Source of the DNA: Ehretia macrophylla
Lineage: Eukaryota; Streptophyta; Magnoliopsida; Boraginales; Ehretiaceae
Assembly (NCBI GenBank): GCA_037974665.1
Contig: CM075770.1
Location: 98,191,350 to 98,255,349, forward strand
Direction of reading: 5' to 3'
Length of the DNA: 64,000 bases
Shown in pieces: positions 12,609 through 23,719 of the stretch (the stretch's first letter is position 1; each line of letters begins with the position of its first letter). The notes below the pieces were generated by a model. The model searched no databases. It was given only the letters and a program-made list of their open reading frames with translations, and was not told the origin of the DNA. Made by a program: the position numbers and the translations under genes.

Positions 12609-13046
12609 TGTAACATCTATCTCACATCGGTTGTGTATAAGATTTGTGTTGAGTTTTTACTGATTTGGGTTTTCTCCTATTACCAAAATGAGGTTAAACA
12701 TTTTGTATCAGTTGATTAGGTTTAATGTGTTGGAAAGTCAATAATTGGGTCTTAGTCATTAAAAGTAGTAATAGAATAGGCTACTAGGCAAAAGGGTTGG
12801 CTTGCCTACTCCCTGGTAGTCCTAGGCTGTAGTTTTGTTCTGTTTGCAGTGACGAGGACATTGCAAATTTAAGGGGAAGAGTATGTGATATCCCCTTCTA
12901 TGTCATTTATGCATGAGATTTGTATTCAATTCATAATGAATTAGGTTTACTACTACTATCAATACGACTTTTAGTATTTTTTGGGTCAGTTGATTAGACT
13001 GATAGTGTTGGCACATCAGTAGTTGAGACAGGATCATTATATGTAT
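12609..13046 (+). mobile_element. Shrunken gypsy relic: two LTR fragments with a PPT between
   Basis: Two related pieces begin TGTAACATCTATC (12609; TGTGACATCC in P2) and TGTGATATCCCC (12884). They share interspersed similarity, for example tcagttgattag and tagtgttgg-type stretches. Just before the second piece lies gacgaggacattgcaaatttaaggggaagag, a gypsy-style 3' end with a purine tract at 12871-12881. Only about 120 bp remain between the pieces. The same relic is in every module, so it predates them. Confidence 0.6.
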
Positions 13047-13143
13047 ATTTTCAACTAGCCTCATGAATTGTCATAATCTCAACACAATTTGAAGAGGTAG
13101 TTGTTATGGTTTGTTTTTCTTAAAGGTCAAGCAAATATGCGAC

Positions 13144-13247
13144 ATATATATATATATATATGTATATATATGTATATGTATATATATGTATATATATATA
13201 TATGTATATATATGTATATATATATATATGTATATATATGTATGTTT
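13144..13247. repeat. TA/TATG microsatellite
   Basis: Alternating ta with interspersed tg steps. Length differs strongly among the module copies (9461-9482, 23609-23720, 52117-52161, 55823-55866). An 85-codon reading frame through it is an artefact of the repeat. Confidence 0.9.
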
Positions 13248-14334
13248 TTATGCAAACGGATACGTATATACCATTGATTTGTATGTGTTAAAAAATGTGA
13301 ATGTCAATGATAACATTCAGAATGCATCAATAAATAACATGGAATACCGATTGTGGCAGAAGACTTAAAGTTCCATCCTAAACCAATTAAGTATGCTATC
13401 ATAATTGAGTTTTGCTCCAATCTTATTTATTCACGTTAGTACCATTCTTGTTTAGATGCCGACTCTAGTATATGAAGCTTTTAGTTCAACTGTGTGTGTA
13501 TATATATAAAGTCTAGAATTATTAATTGAACCTCATTTAAATAGATTTCAAGTAATTAAGTGTTACAAGAAAAAGTTTAGCTGCCGCCCACTTTGTACTC
13601 TTCATCCTTCTTTTTATTCTAACCTTATTACTTTAGAAATTACACAAGGACCCTAACCTAATGTTGGATCTTTTTTTATTTTTATGGACTACCACTAATT
13701 GAGACATTTTTTAATGTTTCAAAAATGGGTCAAGATTGATCGATAAAGCGCAAAATATAATCCATGGTGATCGAGTTCAATTAAACCGAAAGTCTTTTTC
13801 ACTACTCTTATTATTTTTATTAGTTGAATGATATGTAAGAGGCAAGACATGTTTTAAATCTAGAATAGTTTGATGATGAGGCCCAATAAAGTATTGTAAA
13901 GCTAGATCCGTTTCTTCTATCTGGATACTAATAGTCTATATATTAGTTGTTCTAAACTCGAGCCAAAATGATTTATTAAATGACTAAGGTTCTATTTGGC
14001 CTAATTTTTAGATACACAAAAGTGCTTTCTGATAATTTAATAGCTAAAATTAACCTGTTTGGCCTATGTTTGAAAGTGTTTTTAAGTAAAAGCTGAAGTT
14101 GTAAAAGGTTAAAAAATAAGAAACTCTAAATTAGAGTTTTTAAAAAAAAAAAATTTGCAAAACTATTTTTATGCTGGGAGTTTTTTTTTTTTTTCTCAAA
14201 TATTAACTATTTAAGTGGTCCTTAAACTATGAACTCAAAGAAGTTATAAAGTATTAAAGATCTAAAACGAGTAGAAAGATTACCAAGGAAATATCAGTTT
14301 AAAGTCGGTCAAAAACTTTGAAAAAAAACAGAAG

Positions 14335-14660
14335 AAGTCGGTCAAATTTGATATGAAAAGTCAAATCAGGTCTCTTAAGTGATATAAACTCCTGCATAGC
14401 ATGAGAATATGAGCTAATGAAAAATTAAGAAACAACATACAGTCTAGGTGCAAATCCAATCCATTCCAACTCAAAATAGAATTACTAGTGGAAAATTAGA
14501 AAACCAATTTAATACGAGATAAAATTCTTATTAAAAGGGTGACTTACATCCCAAGTTTTGTTCGTCTATAAATGACATAGGTTGCTAAGAAGACAACTCT
14601 GAAATCATATACGTATCCAGTTCTCTTTTTGATTACAATCTTGCAGTTTTCAGCTTTTCC
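14335..14660 (+). promoter_or_regulatory. Promoter/5' UTR block of the GDSL-like gene
   Basis: This block plus the first 40 coding bases (to about 14700) recurs upstream of the chimeric gene at 16937-17323, in P2 at 24817-25200, and twice in copy 2. A TATA element (CTATAAATGA) lies at 14566-14575, about 95 bp before the ATG. The ATG context is tccATGGc, favourable for plant initiation. Confidence 0.7.
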
Positions 14661-15530
14661 ATGGCATCATCTAGAAAACCGTCTCTTCTTCTTTTTCGTT
14701 ATACACTAGTTTTCCTGTTATTCGTATCATTGTTTGCAACATCGTATGCACAAGCCCTAAAATCTCATGCACGAGTGATCACGAAGCGATGTGATTTCGA
14801 TTCAATATATAGTTTTGGAGAAGGCAGTTCTTCAGTTTCCAACGGTCTAGTTTCCTCTGCCTTCAATGTCCCTTTTCCTTTTTCATACAAGGATGCAGAT
14901 TTCGTATCGGGTGCTAGCTTTGCCGTCCCTGGAGCCACTGTTATGAACCCCAGTTTCTTCGTGAAGAACAGAATCCAACCTCCTCCTGCTCAAGCTTCAC
15001 TCCAGTCTCAGATCAATAACTTTGTGGACCTTCTTGGTGCAAGATTAATCATGCCGTACCGAGAGCGTGCTAAGAAGCTTCAAGGGGCTCTTTTCTTTAT
15101 CAATCAACCTGGTATTACTGATTACGAACAAGCTTTCTTGCAAGGAAAATCGACGACCCAGGTCTCCAAGTTGGTGCCAGAAATTGTTTCCACAATCAAG
15201 AACCAAATAAGGAAGTTGATCTTTGCCGGTGCATCCAATGTTCTTGTTTCTGGAGTTCCACGCTTGGCATCTATCCCCGGATTTCGGAAACTATTGCGCA
15301 ACCCCAACGGGCTGAACACCTTCGGATTATTTCACAACGATCATCTTCAACAGGCACTTGTTGAATTGAAGCTGGAATTTCCTGAGGCTCACATTGTGTA
15401 TGCAGATTATTACAAGATGAACGAGAGAGGTTTTAGCCAGTCAGCACTCGAATTCGCCAAGGCAAGACGTTGCAACTATTTTCAGATTGGAGACTTGTCT
15501 TACCTTAGGCGCGAAGTTCTTCTTGTATAA
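14661..15530 (+). CDS. Secreted GDSL esterase/lipase-like protein, catalytic residues lost
   Basis: An intact 289-codon ATG frame in a single exon. Residues 1-30 are a signal peptide (basic start, hydrophobic core about 15-27, ATSYA before the likely cut), so the product should enter the secretory pathway. Plant GDSL (SGNH) family features follow: block I position at 49-60 (IYSFGEGSSSVS), block II at 84-93 (GASFAVPGAT), the block III region at 144-162, a conserved strand at 193-207, and IVYADYY at 245-251. The family motif GDSxSDxGN is replaced by GEGSSSVSN, so the nucleophile serine position is glycine. The GxND position reads GITD. The C-terminal part with the catalytic Asp-His is absent; family members usually run to about 350-390 residues. 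About 35 residues between blocks I and II also seem missing. Hydrolase activity is unlikely. Family members usually have introns, and none is needed here. It could be a binding pseudoenzyme or a decaying gene. Confidence 0.8.
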   Translation: MASSRKPSLLLFRYTLVFLLFVSLFATSYAQALKSHARVITKRCDFDSIYSFGEGSSSVSNGLVSSAFNVPFPFSYKDADFVSGASFAVPGATVMNPSFFVKNRIQPPPAQASLQSQINNFVDLLGARLIMPYRERAKKLQGALFFINQPGITDYEQAFLQGKSTTQVSKLVPEIVSTIKNQIRKLIFAGASNVLVSGVPRLASIPGFRKLLRNPNGLNTFGLFHNDHLQQALVELKLEFPEAHIVYADYYKMNERGFSQSALEFAKARRCNYFQIGDLSYLRREVLLV

Positions 15531-16330
15531 AGCTTCTTACGTATGACAAAGGCTACGCTGTGAAGACAACTGATACAACAGATGTTGCCAGGTGCTTCTA
15601 ACTGATGACTTCAAGACAGACTTCTCAATCCCAGCAGCTTGTATATATTTTTGGTGTCCAATTGTATCACAATTAAGAATCTATGTAATAGAACTACGTT
15701 GCAGTTTGATCCTTGATACGGGTGGGTATCAAGGTACGTAGGCAGCCAATATTGGTACGTAAGCAACTAATTATATTGGTCCAACTGCTTTATTATTAAA
15801 TAACAAAATTTCTATTGATATATCTTGTTGATTGGATTTAGTTACTAATCTGCGTATATGAATGAATGGCATTATTAAGGGTCTTTATGAAGTTCCTCAT
15901 TGACGCTTCCAAACTATGTGACAATAACAATGTGATATTTTTCCGATCATATACAATGGGTGAAATAAATATGCCATGGAATGCAACAAAGAAGAAATAT
16001 ATTAATGTTGATAGGACTTAGAGCTGAGGTAATCACTGTGAAGTGATAAGTTTTATGCTAAGTTTAAAATATCTTGTAATTATTTTTCAAGCATTACATT
16101 TTCTACTCCATTATGTTTCTCATCAATGATAGAAATAGGAGCAACTCGTATTACCAATTGCCATCGGAAAAGCAGATAAGGGTGAGTCCTACTTTCTAGC
16201 TCGACCTTAGAGAAGATTTCAAGGACAAGTATAACTGAACTCGAAAAATTGCCGTGTGATTCCACCTATTCCACGTGCCCCATACTACTCAGGTCAGATA
16301 CTTTCAGCTACTGGACTACTTTAGCACTCC
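15531..16330. other. Gene-free 3' flank of the GDSL-like gene
   Basis: It contains the probable 3' UTR. No continuation of the GDSL C-terminal domain was found in any frame I read. A short direct repeat (ttggtacgtaagcaac-type) lies near 15730-15780. The 61-codon minus frame at 16080-16265 has no recognisable features. Confidence 0.5.
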
Positions 16331-16551
16331 TCATCTACTCTCCCCAATGATCTCATGAAGCATTGATTGAGTAGCATTTACAGGCGAATAATTTGTATAT
16401 GCTACTGCGGTTGTACTGGATGAACCATAACGACTAGTATCAGTTCTTGGAACATCATCACTCATGAAGCTTGTTGTATCTTCGAACTTCCAATCAGTTA
16501 GATATTTAGGCCTTGAAGTGACAACAGTAATCCTGAGGATGTTTGAGTGCA
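16331..16551 (-). other. Possible captured terminal exon of an unrecognised gene
   Basis: On the minus strand an open frame of about 73 codons follows a T-rich stretch and a cctcAG splice-acceptor-like end at about 16552. It ends with TGA after HEIIGESR. It has balanced, protein-like composition and encodes the same residues at 58946-59166. The longer frame back to 16639 starts with TTG and runs into copia LTR sequence, so it is not a credible complete gene. I do not recognise the family. A chance frame remains possible. Confidence 0.3.
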
Positions 16552-16936
16552 CAAAAAAAGCCACTTGTAAATAAAGCAATGCCACAAAAAGCACATCCAA
16601 TTCATTATGTGAGCTGCAATATATAGAGTTACAAAGCAATCGTAAAGCTTCCTAGATAGCTACTTATCCTAAGTCTGGTACATTGATACATATCAAGTTA
16701 ATCACAATACAAATATAGTAATACATATCTAATACAACAGCCATGTGAGATGAGGATGAGATGACCTATGGAGTTGAAAGACTTTAATACTCCCCCTCAA
16801 GGTGGCGCATGCAGGTTCGAAATGCCCAACTTGCTCAATATCCAATGAAACTGATCGCAACCATGCACTTTAGTAAAGATATCAGCCAATTGATTTGCTG
16901 TGGAGATAGGCCGAGGAATGATTTCATGAGCCTGAA
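16552..16936 (-). mobile_element. Copia 3' end: RNase H tail, PPT and LTR fragment
   Basis: On the minus strand, 16936-16797 reads as the C-terminal end of copia polyprotein, with the typical NQLADIFTK and LSKLGISNLHAP phrases ending at TGA. A purine tract (gagggggag, 16790-16798) follows, then LTR-like sequence containing TATATATTG. The fragment is cut on its 5' side exactly where the second promoter copy begins (16937). Confidence 0.82.
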
Positions 16937-17283
16937 AAGTCGGTCAAATTTGATATGAAAAGTCAAATCAGGACTCTTAAGTGATATAAACTCCTGTATA
17001 GCATGAGAATATGAGCTAATGAAAAATTAGGAAACAACACACAGTCTAGGTGCAAATCCAATCCATTCCAACTCAGAATAGAATTACTAGTGAAAAATTA
17101 GAAAACCAATTTAATTCGGTATAAAATTCTTATTAAAAATGTGACTTACATCCCAAGCTTCGTCTATAAATGACATAGGTTGTTAAGAAGGCAACTCTGA
17201 AACCATATACGTATCGAGTTCTCTTCTTCATTACATCTAAGTTTAATTTTGTTCGTTAAAATCTTGCAGTTTTCAGCTTTTCC
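16937..17283 (+). promoter_or_regulatory. Duplicated promoter/5' UTR block before the chimeric gene
   Basis: A copy of the block at 14335-14660, with TATA at 17164-17173 and about 20 extra bases in the leader near 17231-17265. It abuts the copia fragment directly. The similarity continues past the ATG at 17284 for about 40 bases and then stops. Confidence 0.7.
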
Positions 17284-17809
17284 ATGGCATCATCTAGAAA
17301 ACCGTCTCTTCTTCTTCTTCGTCATTCACCCTTCAACTTTACAGTTATCCAACCAGTGATGGCAACTTACTCTAGGACGAGAACAGCACCTCACAAAAAC
17401 CAGGCTATCTAAGATGAGCTCAAGCTCTACCATCAACAATGGCACGAAAAAGGCCAGCTTCACGTACATGCTGCCGCAGGAACCAGCAATCATTGGTGAT
17501 CTAGAAAGGAGAATTAATCAATCCACCTCACCTCAAGAGAATGACCAGTTCAAGGTTCCACCTTCCATGGCTAATGGTATCAATGTCTCAAATTAAACAT
17601 TGCCATATGATGAGAACACAAGTATGAAGAAGGTTGATGTTGACAATGCAAAGTGTGCACGAGGGGAGAGCAACGGCAGCTATTGGACACCCTCTATGGT
17701 CGGCATAATACAGAAGACGAATGAGAACATTCTGAAGATAATTGATGCTCTCTATGGTCCTGGTAGACATCCTAAGTTGCCAGTTTTTGAAGAGAGGTGC
17801 CGTGAATAA
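17284..17809 (+). pseudogene. Chimeric orphan gene, broken copy in P1
   Basis: It starts with the same MASSRKPSLLL as the GDSL-like gene and then runs into unrelated sequence. Compared with the intact P2 copy (25161-25676), a one-base insertion near 17393 shifts the frame shortly before the internal ATG at 17414, and a TAA at 17594-17596 replaces a lysine codon. The C-terminal motif LPVFGEW of P2 reads LPVFEER here. The TAA is shared with copy 2, so it predates the 42.6-kb duplication; the frameshift is not shared. No function can be assigned. Confidence 0.7.
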
Positions 17810-18073
17810 TTGGATATAAGTCCCTAGTACCCTCCATGGATATTAGAGAAAGCAGCATATATACTACTAACTTCTTATGACTCTTTACAGAAAATTTTGA
17901 TCATCTTTGACGGGTAGATCATAGAACTTACTGTACCAAATAAATGATAATTTTCTTTTCTTTTCTTTTTTTGTTTTGTTTTCAAATCTTCGAATTAAAC
18001 ATGCTTTTACCTTATATGTTAGGGTATTGGACGTAGGTCATATGCACTTCACTTGTTGTTGGGTTATGTATAT
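17810..18073. other. 3' flank of chimeric pseudogene
   Basis: Probable 3' UTR and flank with a T-rich run at 17950-17985. Nothing else was seen. Confidence 0.5.
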
Positions 18074-18081
18074 CATATGCA

Positions 18082-18380
18082 GTGTTGTCGAAATCGTACA
18101 AATAAGCAAAGAAATGATCAAATCGAATGGAAAAATTGTGAATCAAACGTGAATTGTATGTGAATTGTAATGAATTGTACGATTTATTGAATCGTGAACG
18201 ATTCAAACCACACTTAAAAAAGCCCAAAATCAGGGAGAAAAAAGCCCACACAATTAGCCCAATTTTAACAAATCTGAACAAATAAAATTAAAAAAAAAGC
18301 CCATTAACATTATCAGTATAACAAATTCTCAAATTTCAAGTTTCAACTACAAAATCTAAAAAATAAAAAGCCCTAATTGC

Positions 18381-18416
<36 letters not shown>

Positions 18417-18978
18417 TATCTGTAACTGAGTTGATCGCATTTGAGTGGAGTTTTCGAGAGCTTTTTCTGGCCGTGTCAAAAACTCAAGAATCAAACGGTG
18501 GAATCAGAGAGAGGACTCAAGAGCGGTTAAGTAAGTTGTAAGTGAGCTTTTTAGTTGTTTAATATGCTGATCTTTAATACTTTGCTTTTTAGTTTGGTTT
18601 TTTTTTCCGCTAAGTTGCTTTTTAGTTTGGTTTGTTGGTTAGACGTGGTCGTTAAAGCATTAAAGGTTAAAAAATTGCTTTGGAATTTAGTTTGGATATT
18701 AAAGCATACAATATTATTTTGGTCTTTGTAGTTTGGACATAAAATTGCTTTGGAATTTAGTTTGCAAGATAGTGATCATTAGAAAAGTAACAAAAAATAT
18801 ATATTAATATACATTCAAAAGAAGAATTTCAACTAAAAACTGTTAATGGAAACATAATATATCAAATTAATCTAACTTTAAATTTGTGATTAAATCGGTA
18901 CGGTTCATGATTCGTTACGATTCACGATTCAAAAAAATAATATTTTGATTCACGATACAATTCGCGATGACAACTATT
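18082..18978. mobile_element. Non-autonomous hAT-like element (P1)
   Basis: Flanked by the 8-bp direct repeat CATATGCA (18074-18081 and 18979-18986), the target-duplication length of hAT transposons. The ends carry short inverted similarity around GTTGTC plus subterminal aatcgtgaa/gattcacgatt-type repeats. At 897 bp it has no transposase and contains a GA microsatellite (about 18385-18413). Homologues sit at the same site in P2 (25941-26849) and copy 2 (61250-62155). Confidence 0.7.
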
Positions 18979-19089
18979 CATATGCAATGGTTAGTCCTAA
19001 GGGATGAGAGATTTGAAACCAACACTTCTTGGTCAGGGAGTAAGGCTTTTGCCACCAAGTTTTTCCTTTGGGTATATATCCTAGTCTAA

Positions 19090-20407
19090 CATAGTGTATG
19101 GAATCAATTCATATGTGGAATTCATTTCATTTATAAATGAATTTCATGAAGAATTCATTTACAAATGAATTCTCTTATTTGGAATTGAGAAACAATATTA
19201 AGTCAATTTTGTTATTTATAAATCCAAGTTGTGTTTGGAACACATATGAAATTAATATTAATAGTTATATTTTACTTAAATACCCTTCTTTTATTGTATT
19301 TTAGTTTTTTTGCAGACATTCAACCTGTCATCTAACATCATTTTTGGACCACTCAAATCATGTAATGATGAGATTATTTTGTGCAGATTATTAAAGTACT
19401 TGTGGCCTGCATTAAATTAAGAACTTTCTTCATACTTCATTATTTAAATATTTTATTCTACAAGCCAACATCATTGTCCTATGAACTATGAACCCATCCT
19501 TTAGTTGTAAACGAGGCGAATAATCTATATAAACAACAGATATACACTAGTAAATAATTAAGAAAATTCACAAATCATAGAAAAGATATTGGAGAAGGCA
19601 ATCAGAAGGCAAATGAAATAGTAAATAATTACTAAGTGAGAGTTTGGCCAATATTTAGTTGGTATGATAATTAAACATCTAATGAGTATTATCATGAAAC
19701 AATGTTTTGCGTGACTTTTCTCAATTTTTTCTACATTTGGTCAAAATTACTAATAACATAAATCTACATGGCAAACCTAGGAAACTACAAAAAGTTGAAA
19801 TTTATAGTATAGTGAAACTGAAAAAGATTGTCCCAAAGAAGAATCACATGTCCCTGAAAGAATAATCTATATGGAAAACCTAAGAATTATGTACAGAGCC
19901 CTTTAATTTCATGTTATTCTCTTGAAAATAAGAAGGAACAATAACAACAACAACATAATAGTACTATAATAATAACAAAAAGAATAATACATAATAGAAA
20001 AGATATCGCGAATAAACTTGCAAAAAAAATCAAACGAATATCTGAAAGAGGAATGAATGGAAGAAGTTAACTTTTTTTTTCTTTTTGCCGTCAATTTGGA
20101 AGAAGAGTGAAGAATGGGAAAGAAGAGTGAAAAATATGTTTTTTTTTTTTTTTCATTTAACTTGAGGGTAGTTTTGTTCTCAAATGATTAGCAACAGAAT
20201 TAAAAAAACGTGGATTTGCAAATTCCACCTCTTGACCTAGGATTTGAGTAAGGCTTGTGCAAATCCAATAATTGCAAATCTTGGAATTGTAATTTTTTAA
20301 AAAGGTACAACCAAACAAAAAAAACTTGGATTTGCAAATGAATTCCACAAACTTTTGTAGAATTCATTTATTCCAAATAGTCTATAAATAACACCTGTTT
20401 TCTTCAT
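19090..20407. mobile_element. AT-rich block with terminal inverted repeats, absent from P2
   Basis: P2 lacks this 1.3 kb at the equivalent site (about 26957-26973). A perfect 13-bp inverted pair (gtggaattcattt at 19115-19127, complement at 20336-20348) encloses a second inverted pair around aaatccaag-tttgg (near 19220 and 20290-20335). This looks like a TIR transposon remnant, but the exact ends and target duplication are unclear. No gene. Confidence 0.4.
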
Positions 20408-20943
20408 ATTACTTGTCTTTCTCTTTCTTACAAATTGTTTCCTATCAATAAAATTCTTGCTTACCTAACAAAAAAAAAATCACATATTTTCTTTTATTAA
20501 AGTAATTTTATTTGCTTCCAGCATTAACACTTTTTTTTTTGGTCAGAGCTTCCAGTATTAATACAAGTATTTGTTAATGGAAGGCACCATCAAGAACAAG
20601 AAATCACATTCATATTTTGTAGTTTAAGGTATTATTTAGTTAAAGTGAAAACTTCCATGCATGCAATGTGCAAAGCGCACTCTTGGTTATAATTTACGCA
20701 CTTCACCATATAATTAGCTATGACATACTAAGTTTTTTAACATTTCATTTTATAATTTTGTAAATGGAATTGTTATTAGATAGATAATATCATTTACGAG
20801 TCCATACGCATGAAATATTACATGTATAATAGTATAGAGTTGATCAACCATGACTAGTCTTGGCTCTTTGTTCTTTCAAGCCATCCTTTCAACCTAACAA
20901 TTGGCTAAAAAATGCATCGTTACAATATATGACCCGGTTAAAA
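20408..20943. other. Module tail, gene-free
   Basis: AT-rich sequence shared with P2 (26974-27652). P2 has about 130 bp extra at 27174-27303. No gene or element boundary was recognised. Confidence 0.5.
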
Positions 20944-23675
20944 TTTCTCCCAAGTACATAAAAAACCTTTTGTTTAGATATTGGTGTGAAATCAAAACTT
21001 CTTCTAAAATACTTGTAATGTTTTTCTTATCCACCACTTTTCTCTTCATATATAAATAATTAGAACTTCTATCTTGTACAAAATAATTGTCAAAAGATAA
21101 TATGGTGATGATAAATATACAGAGAAAGAAAAATAAAATAAATTCTATAAATTTCTCTTATTCATTTTTGGTTTGAGTTAGCTTTATTTATAGGATTTCA
21201 AATCTTCTAGATTCATAGGCTCTGACATAATCACATTAGCTGTTTTATCACACTCAGTTTCAAATTATGTTTGTTGTATTTTGAGTTTATTGTTGTGTAA
21301 TTCTTATGGCTTATCTTCACTTGTTCACTATAGTAACTATTTGTATAAATTGTTGTAATCGCTCAATTAATGAAATATAGAAAAATACTTTAGCTAAGTG
21401 GATGGCTCAAAAACTAATTTCATCTGCACTTACGGGGGCGTGTTGAATTATAATAAATAATACAATTAACCCCTTTCTAACAGCTTAAATTTTAAATGAG
21501 GTGTTCACTTAATATTAGCAATAAAAAGGCCTTAACATAACCACAGTAGCTAATTGCATAGGTTTTGATATAATCATACTAGCCTTTATGATTTTGCAAA
21601 ATGTGGCTTTCACGTTCATTCATTCTTCCGATTTTCACATTGATCTATATTGTGACATTCAGTTTCCTTGGTATTGCAAGTTTTACATTCATTCGTATTA
21701 CAAGTTCCACATTCATTCATATCATGATATTCACATTTATCCATATTGTGGCTTTCTCACTTGCTCATATTATAGCTTTTATACTAGTGAATATTCATTA
21801 GTGAGTACTTCATAACACTCCCTATTGAAAATTCACCACAAAAGTATATTTTATCAAAAACTTTGCAAAGAAAAACCTAATAGGTGAAAACTTGACTAAG
21901 AAAAATGAATAAACTATTCTTACAATGATATATAACATACTTGGTCTATCTCATTAAAATATTACCAAGAAAAACCCAATATGAAAAAAAACCCTTAGTA
22001 AATAAATTTATTAGATTTTCACTTGAGTGTACTTGTTGAATATCAATGACACAATTCGTTTGAATCTTATAAACATAGACAAATTTCGAAGATATATGTT
22101 TTGTCTCTTCACATTCAATATAACCAACTTTGATTTGTGTATTATAGACGTCAAAATTTACAATTACAAATTTGCAGACACTAGCAATCTATACGATCAA
22201 AAGGCAAAGACAGTGACGTGAGTCTTTAACACTAGTGTTGTGCCAGCCAAAGACGCTCTAATACTCAAGTCAGTGCTTTATTGGGAGGTTTATAAATATG
22301 AGAACTGATGAATATGAGGAAGATTAGGGGAACTACCGTAGTAGGAGCCGCGAAGTATAGGGTGGGCTATTGATAGAAAGGGGGAAAGAGTGAGTATTGC
22401 TAGAGGTGGTGAATACTCGATGCTTTTCCCTTAGGGTAGGCGTGGCCTATTTATAGTTATCGGTAGACTGGGAGCCCATAGACTCTAGGATTATATTTTT
22501 TGAGGATTCCTATGAATCCATCGTTATTTATCCCTTAAGATTGTGATAAGGTTGGATCGTACCCCTAGTCCGTTGTTGTCATCCACTTACGATAGATTAG
22601 ATAATTGAGTTGTCCTTATAATTGTCTATCCTTAGAGATCTCAAGAGTTCAAGCCCTATTCGAATTCATCATCGATTATCCATATGTAGTGGTATCGATG
22701 CCCGGGCTCACATAAGGGCCTTAGCCCAGGGTGAGCCTACTGTAGGGTATCCCGTGAGCTATTGGACCGTATATATATCATAGTCCTACTATCATGAGTT
22801 GGTAGTAGAACTCATCTTATGGCCTTGGGCTCATAGTAACCCTACCATAAGGGTAGCCAGTGACGACCGAATTGTTTATGGATTGTAGCTCTACCTTCAT
22901 GGGTTGAAGGGGATCAAATGATATGTCGCTGTGGGACCATGGGCCCAAGACCGGTTTTGATTATAACATGTATTACATGCTACATTATCTTCATATGATG
23001 CAATTGGATTATCTTTGTTGGAGAGTAATTCCTATGATTACAAACACGCCGCGTGACAAATCTCAAGCATATAGTGTGACATCCATCTCACATCGGTTGT
23101 GTATAAGATTTGTGTTGAGTTTTTACTGATTTGGGTTTACTACTATTACCAAAATGAGGTTAAACATTTTGTATCAGTTGATTAGGTTTAATGTGTTAGC
23201 AAGTCAAGAATTGGGTCTTAGTAATTAAAAGTGGTATTAGAGTAGGCTACTAGGCAAAAGTGTTGGCTTGCCTACTCCCTGGTAGTCCTAGGCTGTAGTT
23301 TTGTTCTGTTTGGAGTGACGAGGACATTGCAAATTTAAGGGGAAGAGTATGTGATATCCCCTTCTATGTCAGTTATGCATGAGATTTGTATTCAATTCAT
23401 AATGAATTAGGTTTACTACTACTATAAATACGACTTTTAGTATTTTTTGAGTTAGTTGATTAGACTTATAGTGTTGGCAGATCAGTAGTTGAGACTGGAT
23501 CATTATATGTATATTTTCAACTAGCCTTATGAATTGTCATAATCTCAACACAATTTGAAGAGGTAGTAGTCATGGTTTGTTTTTCTTAAAGGTCAAGCAA
23601 ATATGCGACATATATATGTATATATGTATATATGTACATATATGTAGATATATATGTACATATGTATATATATGT

Positions 23676-23719
<44 letters not shown>

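Larger units (their letters stand above)
10463..20943. repeat. Module P1: GDSL-like gene plus chimeric pseudogene
   Basis: A head-to-tail module of about 10.5 kb that starts just before a ctcccaagtacataaaa landmark, which recurs at about 20946, 27655 and 53148. It carries LTR relics, a TA microsatellite, the GDSL-like gene, a copia tail, a second promoter copy, the broken chimeric gene, a hAT-like element and an AT-rich inverted-repeat block. Confidence 0.85.

Noticed and set aside
13111-13368. 85-codon Tyr/Ile-rich frame, and the similar one at 23632-23916
   Set aside because: It is the translation of a TA/TATG microsatellite whose length differs in every module copy.
15122-15319. 65-codon minus frame within the GDSL-like gene (also 57737-57934)
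   Set aside because: Antisense shadow of the coding sequence, with no independent evidence.
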